From positions 1 to 61,854 of IMG/VR virus record IMGVR_UViG_3300006071_000011: a DNA stretch of 61,854 nucleotides; one strand, 5' to 3'. The stretch comes from a virus. The notes below the pieces were generated by a model. The model did no database searches. It had not been told where the DNA came from and saw nothing but the letters and a program-made list of their open reading frames with translations. Of this stretch, positions 15,912-28,300 are shown piece after piece. Both the position numbers and the translations under genes were made by a program. Positions within the stretch are counted from its first letter, which is position 1. Every line of letters begins with the position of its first letter.

Positions 15912-17987
15912 ATGGCAACCGGCAATACATCACTTAGGGTAACAGATTTAGATTTTTCCACCATTAAGAATAATCTTATTACCTTTCTACAAAGTCAGGA
16001 TACCTTCAGCGATTATAACTTTGCTGGTTCTGGTATGTCTATTCTATTGGATATTTTGGCATATAACACCTATTATAATGCTTTCTATCTCAATATGATT
16101 GCTAATGAAGCGTTTCTTGATACCGCACAGGATCGTAAGAATATCCTTTCACATGCAAAGTTGATTAACTACGTTCCAGAATCCGCACACGGTGCACAAT
16201 CTTTGGTTAATGTTAAAGTAACACCTGGTGCTAGTGAAAATCCAATCGTCAGTTATATTATTATGAACCAATATACCAGATTGGTTGGATCCGATATTAA
16301 TGGTGTCAATTATCCATTTGCTACAGTAAATGCTAATACCGCATATAAGGTTAATGGTTCATTCACATTTGCTAACGTTGTGATTAAACAAGGTGAGGTT
16401 ATGACCTATCAGTATTTGGTCACTGCTAATAACCTTACAGGCCGATATCAGATTCCATCTGCTAACGTTGACACCTCCACATTGACCGTTACTGTCCAGG
16501 AATCAGCATCAAATACACAGACGACACAATATTTCCAAGCACAAGACCTTACACAAATTCAAGCCAACTCTACTGTATATTTTTTGGAAGAAGACCAAGA
16601 CCTAAACTATACAATCTACTTTGGTGATGGTATTCTAGGTAATCCTCCTTCCAATGGTAATATTATACAGGTAACATATCTTGATACGGTTGGTGCCATT
16701 GCTAATGGTATTCAGAAATATATTTTCACCGATCCTATTGCAGGACTGTTTAGAAGTAATGTTAAAGTTACCACCTCAATTGGATCATATGGTGGTACCA
16801 ATAAAGAAGACATTGAGGCCATCCGATTCCGTGCTCCATACTTTTATACTGCACAAAACCGTTGCGTTACAGTAAACGATTATGAAGCATTGGTTACAAA
16901 AGACTTTCCAGATATTGAGGCTGTGTCTGTTTGGGGTGGTGAAGAAAACATTCCACCTGTTTATGGTAAAGTTTATCTATCACTAAAGACCCGTGGTTAT
17001 TATACACTAACTCAGTTGGAAAAACAAAACATTAAAAACTATTTGACCAAGAATAGAAACGTATTGACTGTTATTCCAGAGATTATTGACCCAGAATATA
17101 TTTTTGTTCAGGTACAAGGAAATGTTTATTACAATCCATCTTTAACAACTCAGTCATCTGCATATCTTGCAAATGAAGTTTCTTCAGCAATTTTTAAATA
17201 TGCTCAACAATATTTGTATAATTTCCAGTCAACATTCATTTTGTCTAAATTACAAAATTTTATTGAAAGTTCCGATCCATCTATCACCGCATCTGATATT
17301 AATATCTATTTACAAAACAGAGCTAAGCTGGTACCAGGAACAACTCAGTCTTATACAATTAATTTCAACACACCTATTAGAAAAGGTGACCAGTATCAGA
17401 AACTATATACATATCCTCAAGTCACAGTTCCTGACTCAGCCGGAAACCCACAGAACGTATATCTGGAAGAAGTACCTCAGGCATATACTGGTATAGGTTC
17501 AATATCAATTGTTAACCCTGGTTTTAACTATATCAATCCAACTGTTACCATTACAGGTGATGGAACAGGGGCCACAGCAGCTGCATCCATTTTAAATGGA
17601 AGAATAATTAGTGTCGTTATCACTAATCCAGGTGTTAATTATACTGTAGCATATGCTAATATTACCGATTTGACTGGTACTGAAGCATCCCTTTCTGTGA
17701 CATTAGCAGCAAATAAAGGTACTCTCAGATCGTATTATTATGCTACAAACGGTCAAAAAGTATATGTTAATAATAATGCAGGAACAATTGATTATCTAAA
17801 TGGTATTATCACATTAACAAGTTTTAATGTATTAGGATTGGTTTTAAATCCATACTATGATCAGGATATATTAACAGTAAACGTTGTTCCTGAGCTAACC
17901 GTTATACCTCCTTTAAGAAATAGATTGTTGGCTATTGATACAAATAATATTCAAGCTGTTCAGTTAAATATGGTTCCACAAGCATAA
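15912..17987 (+). CDS. 6: Baseplate wedge subunit, gp6-like
   Basis: 691 residues (T4 gp6: 660). LRVTDLDFSTIKNNLITFL, LLDILAYNTYYNAFYLNMIANEAFLDTAQ and VTVNDYEALVTKDFPDIEAVSVWGGEE are hallmark gp6 blocks (J-like wedge family). A C-terminal insertion carries beta repeats of the NPGFNY/NPGVNY type, also found in gp7 and gp8 here. gp6 makes the hexameric ring that transmits the contraction signal. Its stop overlaps the gp7 start by one base (TAATG). Confidence 0.92.
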   Translation: MATGNTSLRVTDLDFSTIKNNLITFLQSQDTFSDYNFAGSGMSILLDILAYNTYYNAFYLNMIANEAFLDTAQDRKNILSHAKLINYVPESAHGAQSLVNVKVTPGASENPIVSYIIMNQYTRLVGSDINGVNYPFATVNANTAYKVNGSFTFANVVIKQGEVMTYQYLVTANNLTGRYQIPSANVDTSTLTVTVQESASNTQTTQYFQAQDLTQIQANSTVYFLEEDQDLNYTIYFGDGILGNPPSNGNIIQVTYLDTVGAIANGIQKYIFTDPIAGLFRSNVKVTTSIGSYGGTNKEDIEAIRFRAPYFYTAQNRCVTVNDYEALVTKDFPDIEAVSVWGGEENIPPVYGKVYLSLKTRGYYTLTQLEKQNIKNYLTKNRNVLTVIPEIIDPEYIFVQVQGNVYYNPSLTTQSSAYLANEVSSAIFKYAQQYLYNFQSTFILSKLQNFIESSDPSITASDINIYLQNRAKLVPGTTQSYTINFNTPIRKGDQYQKLYTYPQVTVPDSAGNPQNVYLEEVPQAYTGIGSISIVNPGFNYINPTVTITGDGTGATAAASILNGRIISVVITNPGVNYTVAYANITDLTGTEASLSVTLAANKGTLRSYYYATNGQKVYVNNNAGTIDYLNGIITLTSFNVLGLVLNPYYDQDILTVNVVPELTVIPPLRNRLLAIDTNNIQAVQLNMVPQA

Positions 17988-20380
17988 TGGTTGATTCATC
18001 CAATAATAAAACATCATACTTAGTCAATACACAAGTTCCTGAGTTTGTAAGAAGGGACCATCCTAGGTTTGTTGAGTTTTTAGAGGCTTATTATAAGTTC
18101 TTGGAACAAGATGGTGGTTTGATGTATACCACCAAAAGATTTCCTGACTTCTTTGATGTTGATACATTAAATGAAGATTATCTAGAAGATCAAGTTGAAA
18201 ATAGATTTAGTCATGAATTTGCTTTTTCGGTACCTGAAGATGAAAAATATCATCTTCTAAACACTCAAATTTTCAATAACTTTAGTAAATTTATTCCTTC
18301 AGATTTATTAGCGAATCCTATAACAGTTCTTAAACATTCTAAGGATTTCTATCGTTCTAGAGGTTCAGAAAAATCTATCAGATTTTTAACACGTATTCTT
18401 TTTAACAAAGAATCTTCTGTTTATTATCCACAAAATAATATTTTAAAAGCCTCGGATGGTAATTGGTTTATACAAAGAACCCTTAACATTAAAAACGTTA
18501 CCGTTAATAACGTTGCTAATAGTATTGCATTTTCTAGGTTTGTTAATACCACAATTACTGGTGCTACATCAAATTCTTCTGCAACAGTAGAGAGTGTTAA
18601 TCCATATTATCAAAACGGTGTTCTAGTAACTGAATTGGTATTATCAAATGTATTAAAAGACTTCTTAGATGGTGAGGCAATTACTGCAACAATTGAAGAT
18701 CAAGGCATTTTTAAAACTCTGTCTGCTAATGTTTATTCTGGTATTATTACTAGTACCACTGTTACATCTCCAGGTTCTGGTTATGTTGAAGGTGCATCTG
18801 TACCTGTAATACCAACTAATCAATTTGGTCAAGGTGTTTCAAACGGAACATTAGAATTTGGGTTTGGTGGGCAGATCATTATTGGTAAAGTTGCTAAAAG
18901 TCATCTTGAAGGTAAAATCAAAAATGTCAGTGTGATTTTTGCTGGTGCAGGTTATAAAGCAAATGACCAATTATTGTTCGTAGGTGGTGGTGGTTCAAAT
19001 GCCGCGGCTAATGTGTATTCTGTTGATACACTAGAACATTACCATGCTGCAAATTACAAAATTATTGGTTCAACTATTGATCAAGTTGCTGATACTATAA
19101 TTCAAAATGCTATAGGTGATATATGGGAAACTCAAGCATACACCAACTTAGCAACCATTTATACAACCACATCAAATCTTGATATTAGTACCGAATTTGG
19201 TAGTAGGATAAATGAAGTAACATTAAATAAAAACTTAGCCAATTCAAACGTTTATTTTGAAACTGGTGATGTTCTTTTTGTCCAAGATACGTATCAATAT
19301 ATCGTAGCAAGTAACAAATATGATTGGTACCTAACAATTGAACCAGGTCTTGCCGGCGGTCTCAATAACGTTTCATTTACTGTTTTAAAGAAACCAAATG
19401 CTAATACAATATTAGCCAATTCTTTTAATTATTGGACATATGGACCTTGCGGACCAATTATTGCTACTGCCATTGAAAATCCAGGTACTGGATATGTTGA
19501 ATTACCTACAGTTTCGGTGCTATCAAATACCACTGTTCGTTCTATAGGAATCCTAGGTAGAATGGACATTGCCAATGGTGGGTTCGGTTATGCTAACGGT
19601 GATCAAATACTATTTGTCAATCCTCACGGAACATACGGTTATGGTGCTAACGGTCAGGTATCGGTTGTAGATGCTAATGGAACAATTCAGCAAGTAAACT
19701 TCATAGCAGATCCAGGTATGTTACCTGGTGGTTATGGTTATCGTGCAGATATGCTTCCTACTGCGGTAATCAATACTGCAAATGGTGTAGGTGCTAATAT
19801 CGTTGTCTCAGCAGTTATTGCAGATGACGCGGTTCTAAATGCATATTCAAACGTTATCGGATCTATTGCTTCACTTAAAATTATTTCAGGTGGTTTAGGT
19901 TACCAATACCCACCAATCCTTGATCTATCAACACAAGGTGACGGTACTGCTCAGGCATATGCTAATATTGTTACAGGCATTTACACCTATCCAGGCCGAT
20001 ACCTTGATCAGGCAGGCCAGTTGAGTTCACCTTATGTTATTCAAAATAGAGATTATTATCAGAATTATTCTTACGTTGTAAAGATTTCAGAACCCTTAAA
20101 TAAATATAGAAAACCTTTAAAAGATTTAATTCATCCTGCTGGTTTTAAACTTTACGGTGAATATCTGTTTGAAGATAATAACCAGACTTTAATGAATACC
20201 GTTAATGTCATTAACTCCGCTATTCAATCTGGTGTTCATACTAGAAATCTCATTATTTCTTTGGATGCTGCACAATATACAGTAGACCATGGGGATAATA
20301 TTGAATACTTTGCTATGATTACAACAGATGAATCGGTACCAACAGCTGATAGCAGCCGTGTAACAGTGGATCAGAGGTAA
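17987..20380 (+). CDS. 7: Baseplate wedge subunit, gp7-like
   Basis: 797 residues (T4 gp7: 1032). The N-terminus VPEFVRRDHPRFVEFLEAYYKFLEQ and KHSKDFYRSRGSEKSIRFLTRIL are typical of the gp7-position protein of cyanophage-type T4-like phages. The middle holds several beta units ending in GxGY (SPGSGY, GAGYKANDQLLF, NPGTGY, GGFGYANGDQILF, GGLGY). Name rests on this architecture and position between gp6 and gp8; direct similarity to T4 gp7 is weak. Confidence 0.7.
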   Translation: MVDSSNNKTSYLVNTQVPEFVRRDHPRFVEFLEAYYKFLEQDGGLMYTTKRFPDFFDVDTLNEDYLEDQVENRFSHEFAFSVPEDEKYHLLNTQIFNNFSKFIPSDLLANPITVLKHSKDFYRSRGSEKSIRFLTRILFNKESSVYYPQNNILKASDGNWFIQRTLNIKNVTVNNVANSIAFSRFVNTTITGATSNSSATVESVNPYYQNGVLVTELVLSNVLKDFLDGEAITATIEDQGIFKTLSANVYSGIITSTTVTSPGSGYVEGASVPVIPTNQFGQGVSNGTLEFGFGGQIIIGKVAKSHLEGKIKNVSVIFAGAGYKANDQLLFVGGGGSNAAANVYSVDTLEHYHAANYKIIGSTIDQVADTIIQNAIGDIWETQAYTNLATIYTTTSNLDISTEFGSRINEVTLNKNLANSNVYFETGDVLFVQDTYQYIVASNKYDWYLTIEPGLAGGLNNVSFTVLKKPNANTILANSFNYWTYGPCGPIIATAIENPGTGYVELPTVSVLSNTTVRSIGILGRMDIANGGFGYANGDQILFVNPHGTYGYGANGQVSVVDANGTIQQVNFIADPGMLPGGYGYRADMLPTAVINTANGVGANIVVSAVIADDAVLNAYSNVIGSIASLKIISGGLGYQYPPILDLSTQGDGTAQAYANIVTGIYTYPGRYLDQAGQLSSPYVIQNRDYYQNYSYVVKISEPLNKYRKPLKDLIHPAGFKLYGEYLFEDNNQTLMNTVNVINSAIQSGVHTRNLIISLDAAQYTVDHGDNIEYFAMITTDESVPTADSSRVTVDQR

Positions 20381-20384
20381 ACAT

Positions 20385-21014
20385 ATGGGATTCTCTTCAC
20401 TTTCACCAAATGTTTGGTATAATAGTGCTAATACCAACCAATCTGCTACTCTAATGAATAATGATACCTACTATTATGGTGGTGGAATCTTGTTTGATGG
20501 TAATCATTCATCTGTTATTATGACACATCAACCATCAATGAATGTTGCAAACTTACTAACAGTTATTACATGGTTTTATGTTGCTAATACAGCAAGTAAT
20601 GGAAGAAGCCTAGTATCTAAAACTGCTAAAGATGGTTCAAGGGGTTATGATTTTTATAACTACGGGAAGAACCTTGAAGTCGTTGTTAGCCCAATGACCT
20701 CTAATAATAAGATTGTGGTTGCTAATACTATAAACGCAAATACCTGGGTTATGGGTGCATTTACCTATGATGGTGTAAACATCAAAGGATATCTAAACGG
20801 AAATCTAACAAACGTTTCCTCTGGCCATGCTAACTCAGCAACCGATACAGACCAACCTATTTACATTGGTGGAAGATATACTGCAAACAATAGTGCTAAT
20901 CTTACCAGTATAATGGATGGTAAGATTGGAATAATTCAATTCTATAATAAAGTTCTTTCAAATAGCGAGATTTTTCAGAGTTTCAGTCGTTATCGTGGTA
21001 GATTTGGCATATAA
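20385..21014 (+). CDS. LamG/concanavalin-like domain protein, possible tail lectin
   Basis: 209 residues, essentially one jelly-roll domain. GGGILFDGNHSSVIMTHQPS, LTVITWFYV, SLVSKT, WVMGAFTYDGVNIKGYLNG and GKIGIIQFYNKVLSNSEIFQ are the usual landmarks of LamG domains (strand with a W-F pattern, then a nxxLs terminal helix). Such domains often bind carbohydrate. It sits between gp7 and gp8, 4 bases after gp7, so it is probably a baseplate-attached decoration or receptor-contact protein. Fold confident; ligand unknown. Confidence 0.78.
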   Translation: MGFSSLSPNVWYNSANTNQSATLMNNDTYYYGGGILFDGNHSSVIMTHQPSMNVANLLTVITWFYVANTASNGRSLVSKTAKDGSRGYDFYNYGKNLEVVVSPMTSNNKIVVANTINANTWVMGAFTYDGVNIKGYLNGNLTNVSSGHANSATDTDQPIYIGGRYTANNSANLTSIMDGKIGIIQFYNKVLSNSEIFQSFSRYRGRFGI

Positions 21015-21017
21015 ATA
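21010..21017 (+). promoter_or_regulatory. T4-type late promoter (TATAAATA) before gp8
   Basis: An exact TATAAATA overlaps the end of the LamG gene and ends 22 bases before the gp8 ATG. Confidence 0.65.
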
Positions 21018-21039
21018 GAATATAATTAAGAGAGAAATT

Positions 21040-22362
21040 ATGGCATCAACATACTCTAAAGACCTTGAAGTTTTCACAGCAGAACAATTCATAAAAAGCA
21101 TTGAATCCTCAAACGTCTATTTAACATTTGGTTATCAAACTCCTTGGGACAGTGAACTTTATCCTCCACAGGCCAACACTTCAGTTTCATCTTATTATGA
21201 AACCTGGTGGAACATGATTGGTGGTAAACTTATTAATGGTGCTGATGTCCGACATGTTATTCCACGTATAAATTGGGCAGCAAATACCACATATATTGCA
21301 TATGATCAAAATCAGGATTCTTTAACTAAAGGTGCTAATACTTCCTATTATGTTTTGACAGATGATTTCAACGTCTATAAATGTATTGCTAACAACTACG
21401 GTCAACCTTCTACCTATAAACCAACATCTGCTAACCCAGGTATTATTTTTCAAACTGCTGATTTATATTTTTGGAAATACATGTATACCTTAACGGGTGA
21501 TGAACAACAAAGATTTTTATCGGATAGTTTTATGCCTGTAAAAACAATCTTATCGGATGATAACTCTCTACAGTATCAAGTTCAATTGGACGCTGTTCCT
21601 GGTGCTATTAATAGTATTTTAATTACTAATGGAGGTGAAGGATATGTCTATGATGATATTGTTTCAATTTCTATAGTAGGTGATGGTCGTTTTGCTAATG
21701 CTTATCCTATGGTTAATACTCAAACAGAAAAGGTAGAAAGTGTCATTGTTGATAACTTTGGTTCAGGATATACATGGGCCAATGTAACAATCAGTTCACC
21801 TGTGGGTGTAGGTGCGACCGCAAGAGCGATCATCAGCCCTCCAGGTGGGCATGGTTCTGACGCATTATATGAATTAGGTGGTTCTTATGTCATGATAGAC
21901 ATACAATTAGATGGTGATGAAAATGGTGTAATTAATACTCAAGGTAATTATAGACAGATTTCTTTACTACAAGAACCTATAGTATATGGTACAACGACTC
22001 CTATGACAAATACTGCGTTTTCGCAATTAACTTCAATAACTTTGAGTCAGAGTAGTTCAACAACGAATTATTTATTAGATGAAACAGTTTATCAGGGAAC
22101 CAGCTTGGCCAATGCTACATTTACAGGTGTGGTTGCTGCATGGGATTCTGCAAATTCTATAATAAAAGTAAATAATATTCAAGGTACTCCAACTTCATCA
22201 TTGCTAACAGGTTATAAATCTGCTGCGGCCAGATACCTTAGTTCGGTACAACAACCTGACTGTCAACCTTATAAGGGGTATATCCTATATAAGGACAACA
22301 TCACATCCATTGAACGTGCTACAGATCAAAATGAAGATTTCAAAATAGTTCTAAGTTTCTAA
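21040..22362 (+). CDS. 8: Baseplate wedge subunit, gp8-like
   Basis: 440 residues (T4 gp8: 334). YLTFGYQTPWDSELYPPQ, DVRHVIPRINW, NVYKCIANNYGQPSTYKPT and DLYFWKYMYTLT are diagnostic gp8 blocks. A beta-rich insertion with NGGEGYVYDD and NFGSGYTWAN repeats accounts for the extra length. gp8 links gp7 and gp10-type proteins in the wedge. AGAGAGAAAT precedes the start. Confidence 0.9.
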   Translation: MASTYSKDLEVFTAEQFIKSIESSNVYLTFGYQTPWDSELYPPQANTSVSSYYETWWNMIGGKLINGADVRHVIPRINWAANTTYIAYDQNQDSLTKGANTSYYVLTDDFNVYKCIANNYGQPSTYKPTSANPGIIFQTADLYFWKYMYTLTGDEQQRFLSDSFMPVKTILSDDNSLQYQVQLDAVPGAINSILITNGGEGYVYDDIVSISIVGDGRFANAYPMVNTQTEKVESVIVDNFGSGYTWANVTISSPVGVGATARAIISPPGGHGSDALYELGGSYVMIDIQLDGDENGVINTQGNYRQISLLQEPIVYGTTTPMTNTAFSQLTSITLSQSSSTTNYLLDETVYQGTSLANATFTGVVAAWDSANSIIKVNNIQGTPTSSLLTGYKSAAARYLSSVQQPDCQPYKGYILYKDNITSIERATDQNEDFKIVLSF

Positions 22363-22377
22363 AAGGATAGATAGAAA

Positions 22378-25300
22378 ATGTCATTCACAGATTTTAACGG
22401 TGCAAATACATATTCAAATTCTGCAAACCAGATTCAAAGTAGTTTGTCAACCAATTTTAACGTTCTACCTTATTATGATGACTACGATCCAGCAAAAGAA
22501 TACTATCGCATCCTTTTTAAACCTGGTTATTCAGTTCAGGCCCGTGAACTAACACAATTACAGACAATGATACAAAGCCAGATCAAACGATTTGGTACAA
22601 ATATCTACAAAGACGGTTCTATCATTATTCCTGGTGCTTTTAATATCCGATCAAATTACGGAGATGTAAAAGGTAATCCACTTCCTTATGTTAAAATTAA
22701 AAATACAACTCCTTTAGGTAATACCGTAAACGTTCAGACCTTTATCGGTCAGACAGTAACAGGCGCATCCAGTAATATTTCTGCTCAGGTTATCACAGTA
22801 TTAGATACTGATGGTACATCTACAAATACCAAAACATTATATGTTCAGTATCTCACTGCTTCATCCGCAAATTCTCAGCAACGAGTATTTCCAGCTGGTG
22901 AAACTTTAACAATAGCAAATACAATAACCACTGCTATTGTATTGGATAATGACCCTGTTGCTAACACAGGCTATGCTTCTTGGTTTGAGATTTCAGAAGG
23001 TGTATTCTTTGCTAAAGACCACTTTATATACTTTCCAACTCAGTCAACAATCCTTGAGAGATATAATCCAAATCCATCTTCTCTTGTTGGTTTCTACGTA
23101 TATGAAGATATCGTAACATCTTCTACAGATTCTTCCCTATTAGATCCTGCATTACAGTCATCAAACTATGGTGCACCAGGTGCCGACCGTCTAAGATTAG
23201 ATCCAGAATTAACAGTCCTTCCATATGGAACAACACCACCTGCCGATTTTATTACATTATTTGCTATTGCAAACGGCAACATTCAAATCTTAAATGATCA
23301 AACTCAGTTCAATAGTATTAATGATGCTATGGCACAAAGAATGTATGACGTTGATGGTGACTTTGTTGTTAGTGGGTTAGGTGTTCAGTTACAAGAACAT
23401 GAAAATAATGGTGTCAATAATGGTCGTTATACACCTGCACAAGGTGGTAATACGGACTTGTTGATTACCTCTGTAAGTGCTGGTAGAGCATATGTAAAAG
23501 GTTATTCACTAACCAATCCTGGAAAATATGATATTACAATTACCAAGCCACTAGATTATCAAAATGTTGGTATTCAAGTATCATCAACAGCTATGGGACA
23601 ATATGTAACAGTTAATGAGTTTGTTGGTACATGGTATGCTGACGTAGGTTCTAGAGTTTATTTCTACGATACACCGAACCAAAGAATTACTAATGGTGGA
23701 GCACCATACGGTCAGAAATGGTCAACTGGTGCTGTAGTAGGTAATCAGATCGGTTCTGCAATTGTATCATCTGTTGAATATGTTTCTGGTACAAAAGGAT
23801 ATGATGCGGTCTATAATGTCTATTTGACCGACATCACCATGAACTCAGGTTATAATTTCTCACAAGTTTTAAGTTTATATTATATTGGTAGTGGTGCTCA
23901 TTCAGGTGCTGATATTGTTGGTGCTACATTTGGAACAGCCAATACTGTTATTCAAGCTACATATCCTCAACCTTTGTTATACTATGTTGGTTCATCATCA
24001 ACAAAAACAGTTCGTAACGTTGATGGTGGAGGTTCTGTAACTTATTACTATAATCAAACAGGATCATCTTTATCTTTAACAACTTTTGGTAATGTTTCAC
24101 TTACAATTGCAACCGGTCTATCAGGTACGCAAACTCTTCCTTACGGAAATGGTTATCTTTCTGAGACAGAAATAGCAGATGATATCATACTAACATACCA
24201 AGCATCAACAAACATTGGTCCTTTGTGGGGCGGAGCCACAGTTTCTACCCTTGGTAGTGCTTGTACCACTATTCACGGTGTTTCAACATATTTTACCTAT
24301 CTAAATGTTGGTGATAAAGTTGAGATTACAGGTCTATCAAACACTTATTATATCACAGCAATTGCTAATGATAGTGTTATGACACTTTCTGCTCCTGTTC
24401 CTGCAACAGTGACGACCAACAGTATCTTTAAAGCATATAAAACTGGTGATATTGCTAATCTAAACGGTGTCGGTGTCAGAAACGGACTACAAAGAGTTGT
24501 TATTGCAACACCAACAACATTACTGATTGATATGCAAGAAGGTTATTCAAATACTGTTCCTGTAACAGTTACTTATAGAATGGCTACTGAAGGCATTCAA
24601 GAAGTTCCTAAAACTTTAACACCTGGAAGATATGTTCTTATCAGCGTTGGTTCACATCCTAATGGTATAACAGGTCCATATCCATTAGGATTCTCAGATG
24701 TTTACAAAATTAGAAATGTTATTAGAAAGTCAGGTTCTCAACCTACTAGTCTGAACGATGGTACAGATGTCACATCGTATTTTAAATTAGATAATGGCCA
24801 AAGAGATACAATGTATGACACAGCAAGTATTGTTCCTATTGCAGGATTTGTACCAGGTGCTAGTGATTATCTCTTGGTTTATTTTGATTACTTCTTACCA
24901 AACTTCGGTAATTACTCAGGTTATTTTACCATCGACTCTTATAACATCGATGACTTTACTGTTCCTACACCAACAAATGCTATTAGAACAGAACAAATTC
25001 CAATTTATATTTCTCCATCATATAGAAAATCATATGATCTAAGAAACTATTTGGATTTTAGACCTGTAAAATTAAATATTGCTAATGATGTTACATCTGC
25101 TTCTTCACCATCATTATCGGTTAATCCTATAAAATCAACATCATTCTATTATTCAAATGAATTGTTTTTCCCTGTTCCATCAACACAGCTAACATACAGT
25201 TATTCATATTATCTTGGTCGTCAAGATGTTCTTGTTGGTAATAAAAATGGTGTTCTATCTGTATTGAAAGGAACTCCTGCGGTCACTCCGGTTCCACCAA

Positions 25301-28300
25301 CAGCCCTTGATACACAGATGGCTATTGCTATTATTAGTTTGGCTCCGTATCCATCATTGTCACCAGCATATGGTAACCTAATAGGCCGTCAGGACCTTGC
25401 ATGTTCGGTACAGACAGTTTCAACAAAAATTTATACTATGAGAGACCTTGGTATCCTTGATAACCGTATCTCTAATCTAGAATACTATGCTTCATTGACA
25501 TTGTTAGAATCCTCAGCAATCAATATGAATATTACCAATGCTAATGGATTAAACAGGTTTAAGAATGGTATTTTTGTTGATAATTTTAAAGATTCCTCTT
25601 CATCAGCTATATTAACAAACCCTGATATGAGGATTTCATTTGATCCTATTGAGTTGTGTATCAGACCAATTTATTCATCTAAGCCAATTTACTACGATTA
25701 TTTGGGTGGTTCTGAAACAGTAATGAGTAATGGTAAGATTACTTTTACATATACAGAAAATCAATATTTTAGCCAGCCTTGGGTAACAAGATGGATGAAT
25801 TTGGAAAGAAACGCTTATTATTATGTTGGTAGAATGACATTGAACCCATCCGATGACGTTTGGGTTGATACTCAGTATGCTCCAGATCAATACGTCAACA
25901 TAACATCACAAGGTGCACTCATCGACGTAACTGTTGGTACAGGTCCAGCAGTTCCTGTTTCTACCGCAGTTCAAACAACACAGTGGTTAGGTGAAACTTG
26001 GGGTGCTTGGACTCAGTTTATTACTGGTTATACCGTTTATGGTACAGGATGGGCAGCAACAAATGAACCATCTAAAACGTTCTCAACCTATGCCGATGCT
26101 GCAAGTTATGTAGATACTTGGGTTCATAGTTACGGAAAAGGTGGTGCTACTATAGTTCAAACCACCGAAAATGACCGAATTGGTGCAAGTAACTTTGTTA
26201 CCTATCAAAGCGGTCAAGCTGTTGGTGGTTATAATGTTATTGATACTTCTATTATACCATATATTCAACCACAAGATATTATTGTTAATGTTTCTAATTT
26301 AAAACCAAATAGTCGTATGTATTCTTTTTTTGACACGGTACATGTTGATGCATACTGCACACCTCTTACCGAAGAACAATTTAATGCTGTTTCTAGGGTG
26401 AACACATACACAACAGCTGGTGTCCAGAATCCACAAGTTTCTACATTGTTATCGACTAGTGGATGGGCTAAAATGGGTGATCCTCTTATTGTTAATCCTG
26501 ATGGAACACTTTATTTTTCTTTTAAGATTTTTGATACAGTAAAGAATCCCGGAACACCTAAATTCCAAACAGGTCAAAGGGTTATGCTCATTCAAGATGA
26601 TTTGGCTCTTAATCCAGGAACTCTTTCTGTTGCTCAAGATGTTACCACATGGGCACAAGCATATTTCTTTGCACAAGGAACACAACAAACTTTACAAGAA
26701 ACGGTATATTCAACTAATTCAGTTCAATATACCTCAACTCCTTTGCAACAAAGCTATCTATCATATGCTAACACCACTATCGTCAATACAACGCCTCCTC
26801 CTTACTCCTGCTTCAATCCAGAAGCAAAGGTGTTGATGGCCGACAAGACCTGGAAACCGATCTCTGATGTTAATATTGGTGAAAAGGTAATCGGTGCGAA
26901 TGGTGACATTAATACCGTTATGAAGTCAAGGACAATTAACGTCGGTGACCGTAAGATGGTTAAGTTCCAGGAAGGATTCTATGCCACAGACGATCACATC
27001 TTCCTAACTGACAAGGGTTGGAAAACTTGGGATCCAAAGAGTGTCATTAGAAAGAATGGTACCAACCAGCATATTCTCGAAGGTGAAAACCGTGAAGAGG
27101 GTATTGATCCACTTGATAAACTAAAAATTGTTGACATGGAGTCAGATGACAAGATCAACTTTAAATTTGTTGATTATAAAACACTAGGTACCGAAATCGT
27201 TGACTTTGATCCAGACTACACAGTTTACGATCTAACACTTAGCGGTGACTCCACATATATCGTCGAAGGTTATGTGGTTCATAACTGTTGTATGGCTTAT
27301 AATGTTAATATCAAAGTTCCATCCGATGAAGAAGGTGTTTATTGCTTAGGTTATGATGTGTTTGTTCAGGCAAAATCAGCCACTAGAGACCTTTGGTTTG
27401 AAATTAGAACATTGGATGCAGCAGGGCAGATTACTAATACACAATTACCTGGAAGTTATGTTTATATTAAAAATGCAGATATTCCAGTATCTACTAATGG
27501 TATTAACAATCCATTACAAATAAGATTCCCTTATCCGGTATTCTTAAATAATAACCGTTCTTATGCATTTACAATACACGGTACTGCTGGAGCAGGAGGT
27601 CTTGTTGACCCTGACACATACTTATGGGTGGCTCAATTAGGTCAACAAGATAGAAATAACGGCGCTTCTTTCAATAACAGACAGCAATACGGAAATTTCT
27701 ATTTTACAAATGATAATATCACATGGAATCTCATTACAGATACCGACCTTACTATTAACGTTTATACAGCCACATTTAATCAAGGTGTTGCAACATGTAC
27801 CTTAGGTGAACAAGGTATTGAGAAATGGTATCTTTCGGATGTCAGTGCATCATTTGGTAGCCTTATTAATGACCATTTTGTGTCGGGTGATACATTAACA
27901 TTATCAGGCGTAAGTGGAACTATTACGGTAGGAGATACTCTAACAGGAAACGTTTCTGGTGCTACCGCAGCAGGCCAATTAATTTCGGTTAGTGGATCCA
28001 ATTATCAAACATCCAATACTCGTTATCAGTTGGGTGAGAAAGTAACTGCTACATCCGGTGGTCAGGGTATCGTAGCAGGAATTGCCAATAATTCAGCAGT
28101 ATTGACATTCTATAATGATAATTATTCCAATGTCTATGTTGAAATGTCACACTCAACAGGTGGTTTCAAAGTAGGTGATTGGATACAAGACACAAGGTCT
28201 GGTGGATATGCATTTCATGCCAAAATCACGGATATTTTAAATTACACATATTCCGGTGCTCAATTCCAGCCTGATATTCTGAATTTTACTAAAACAGGTT

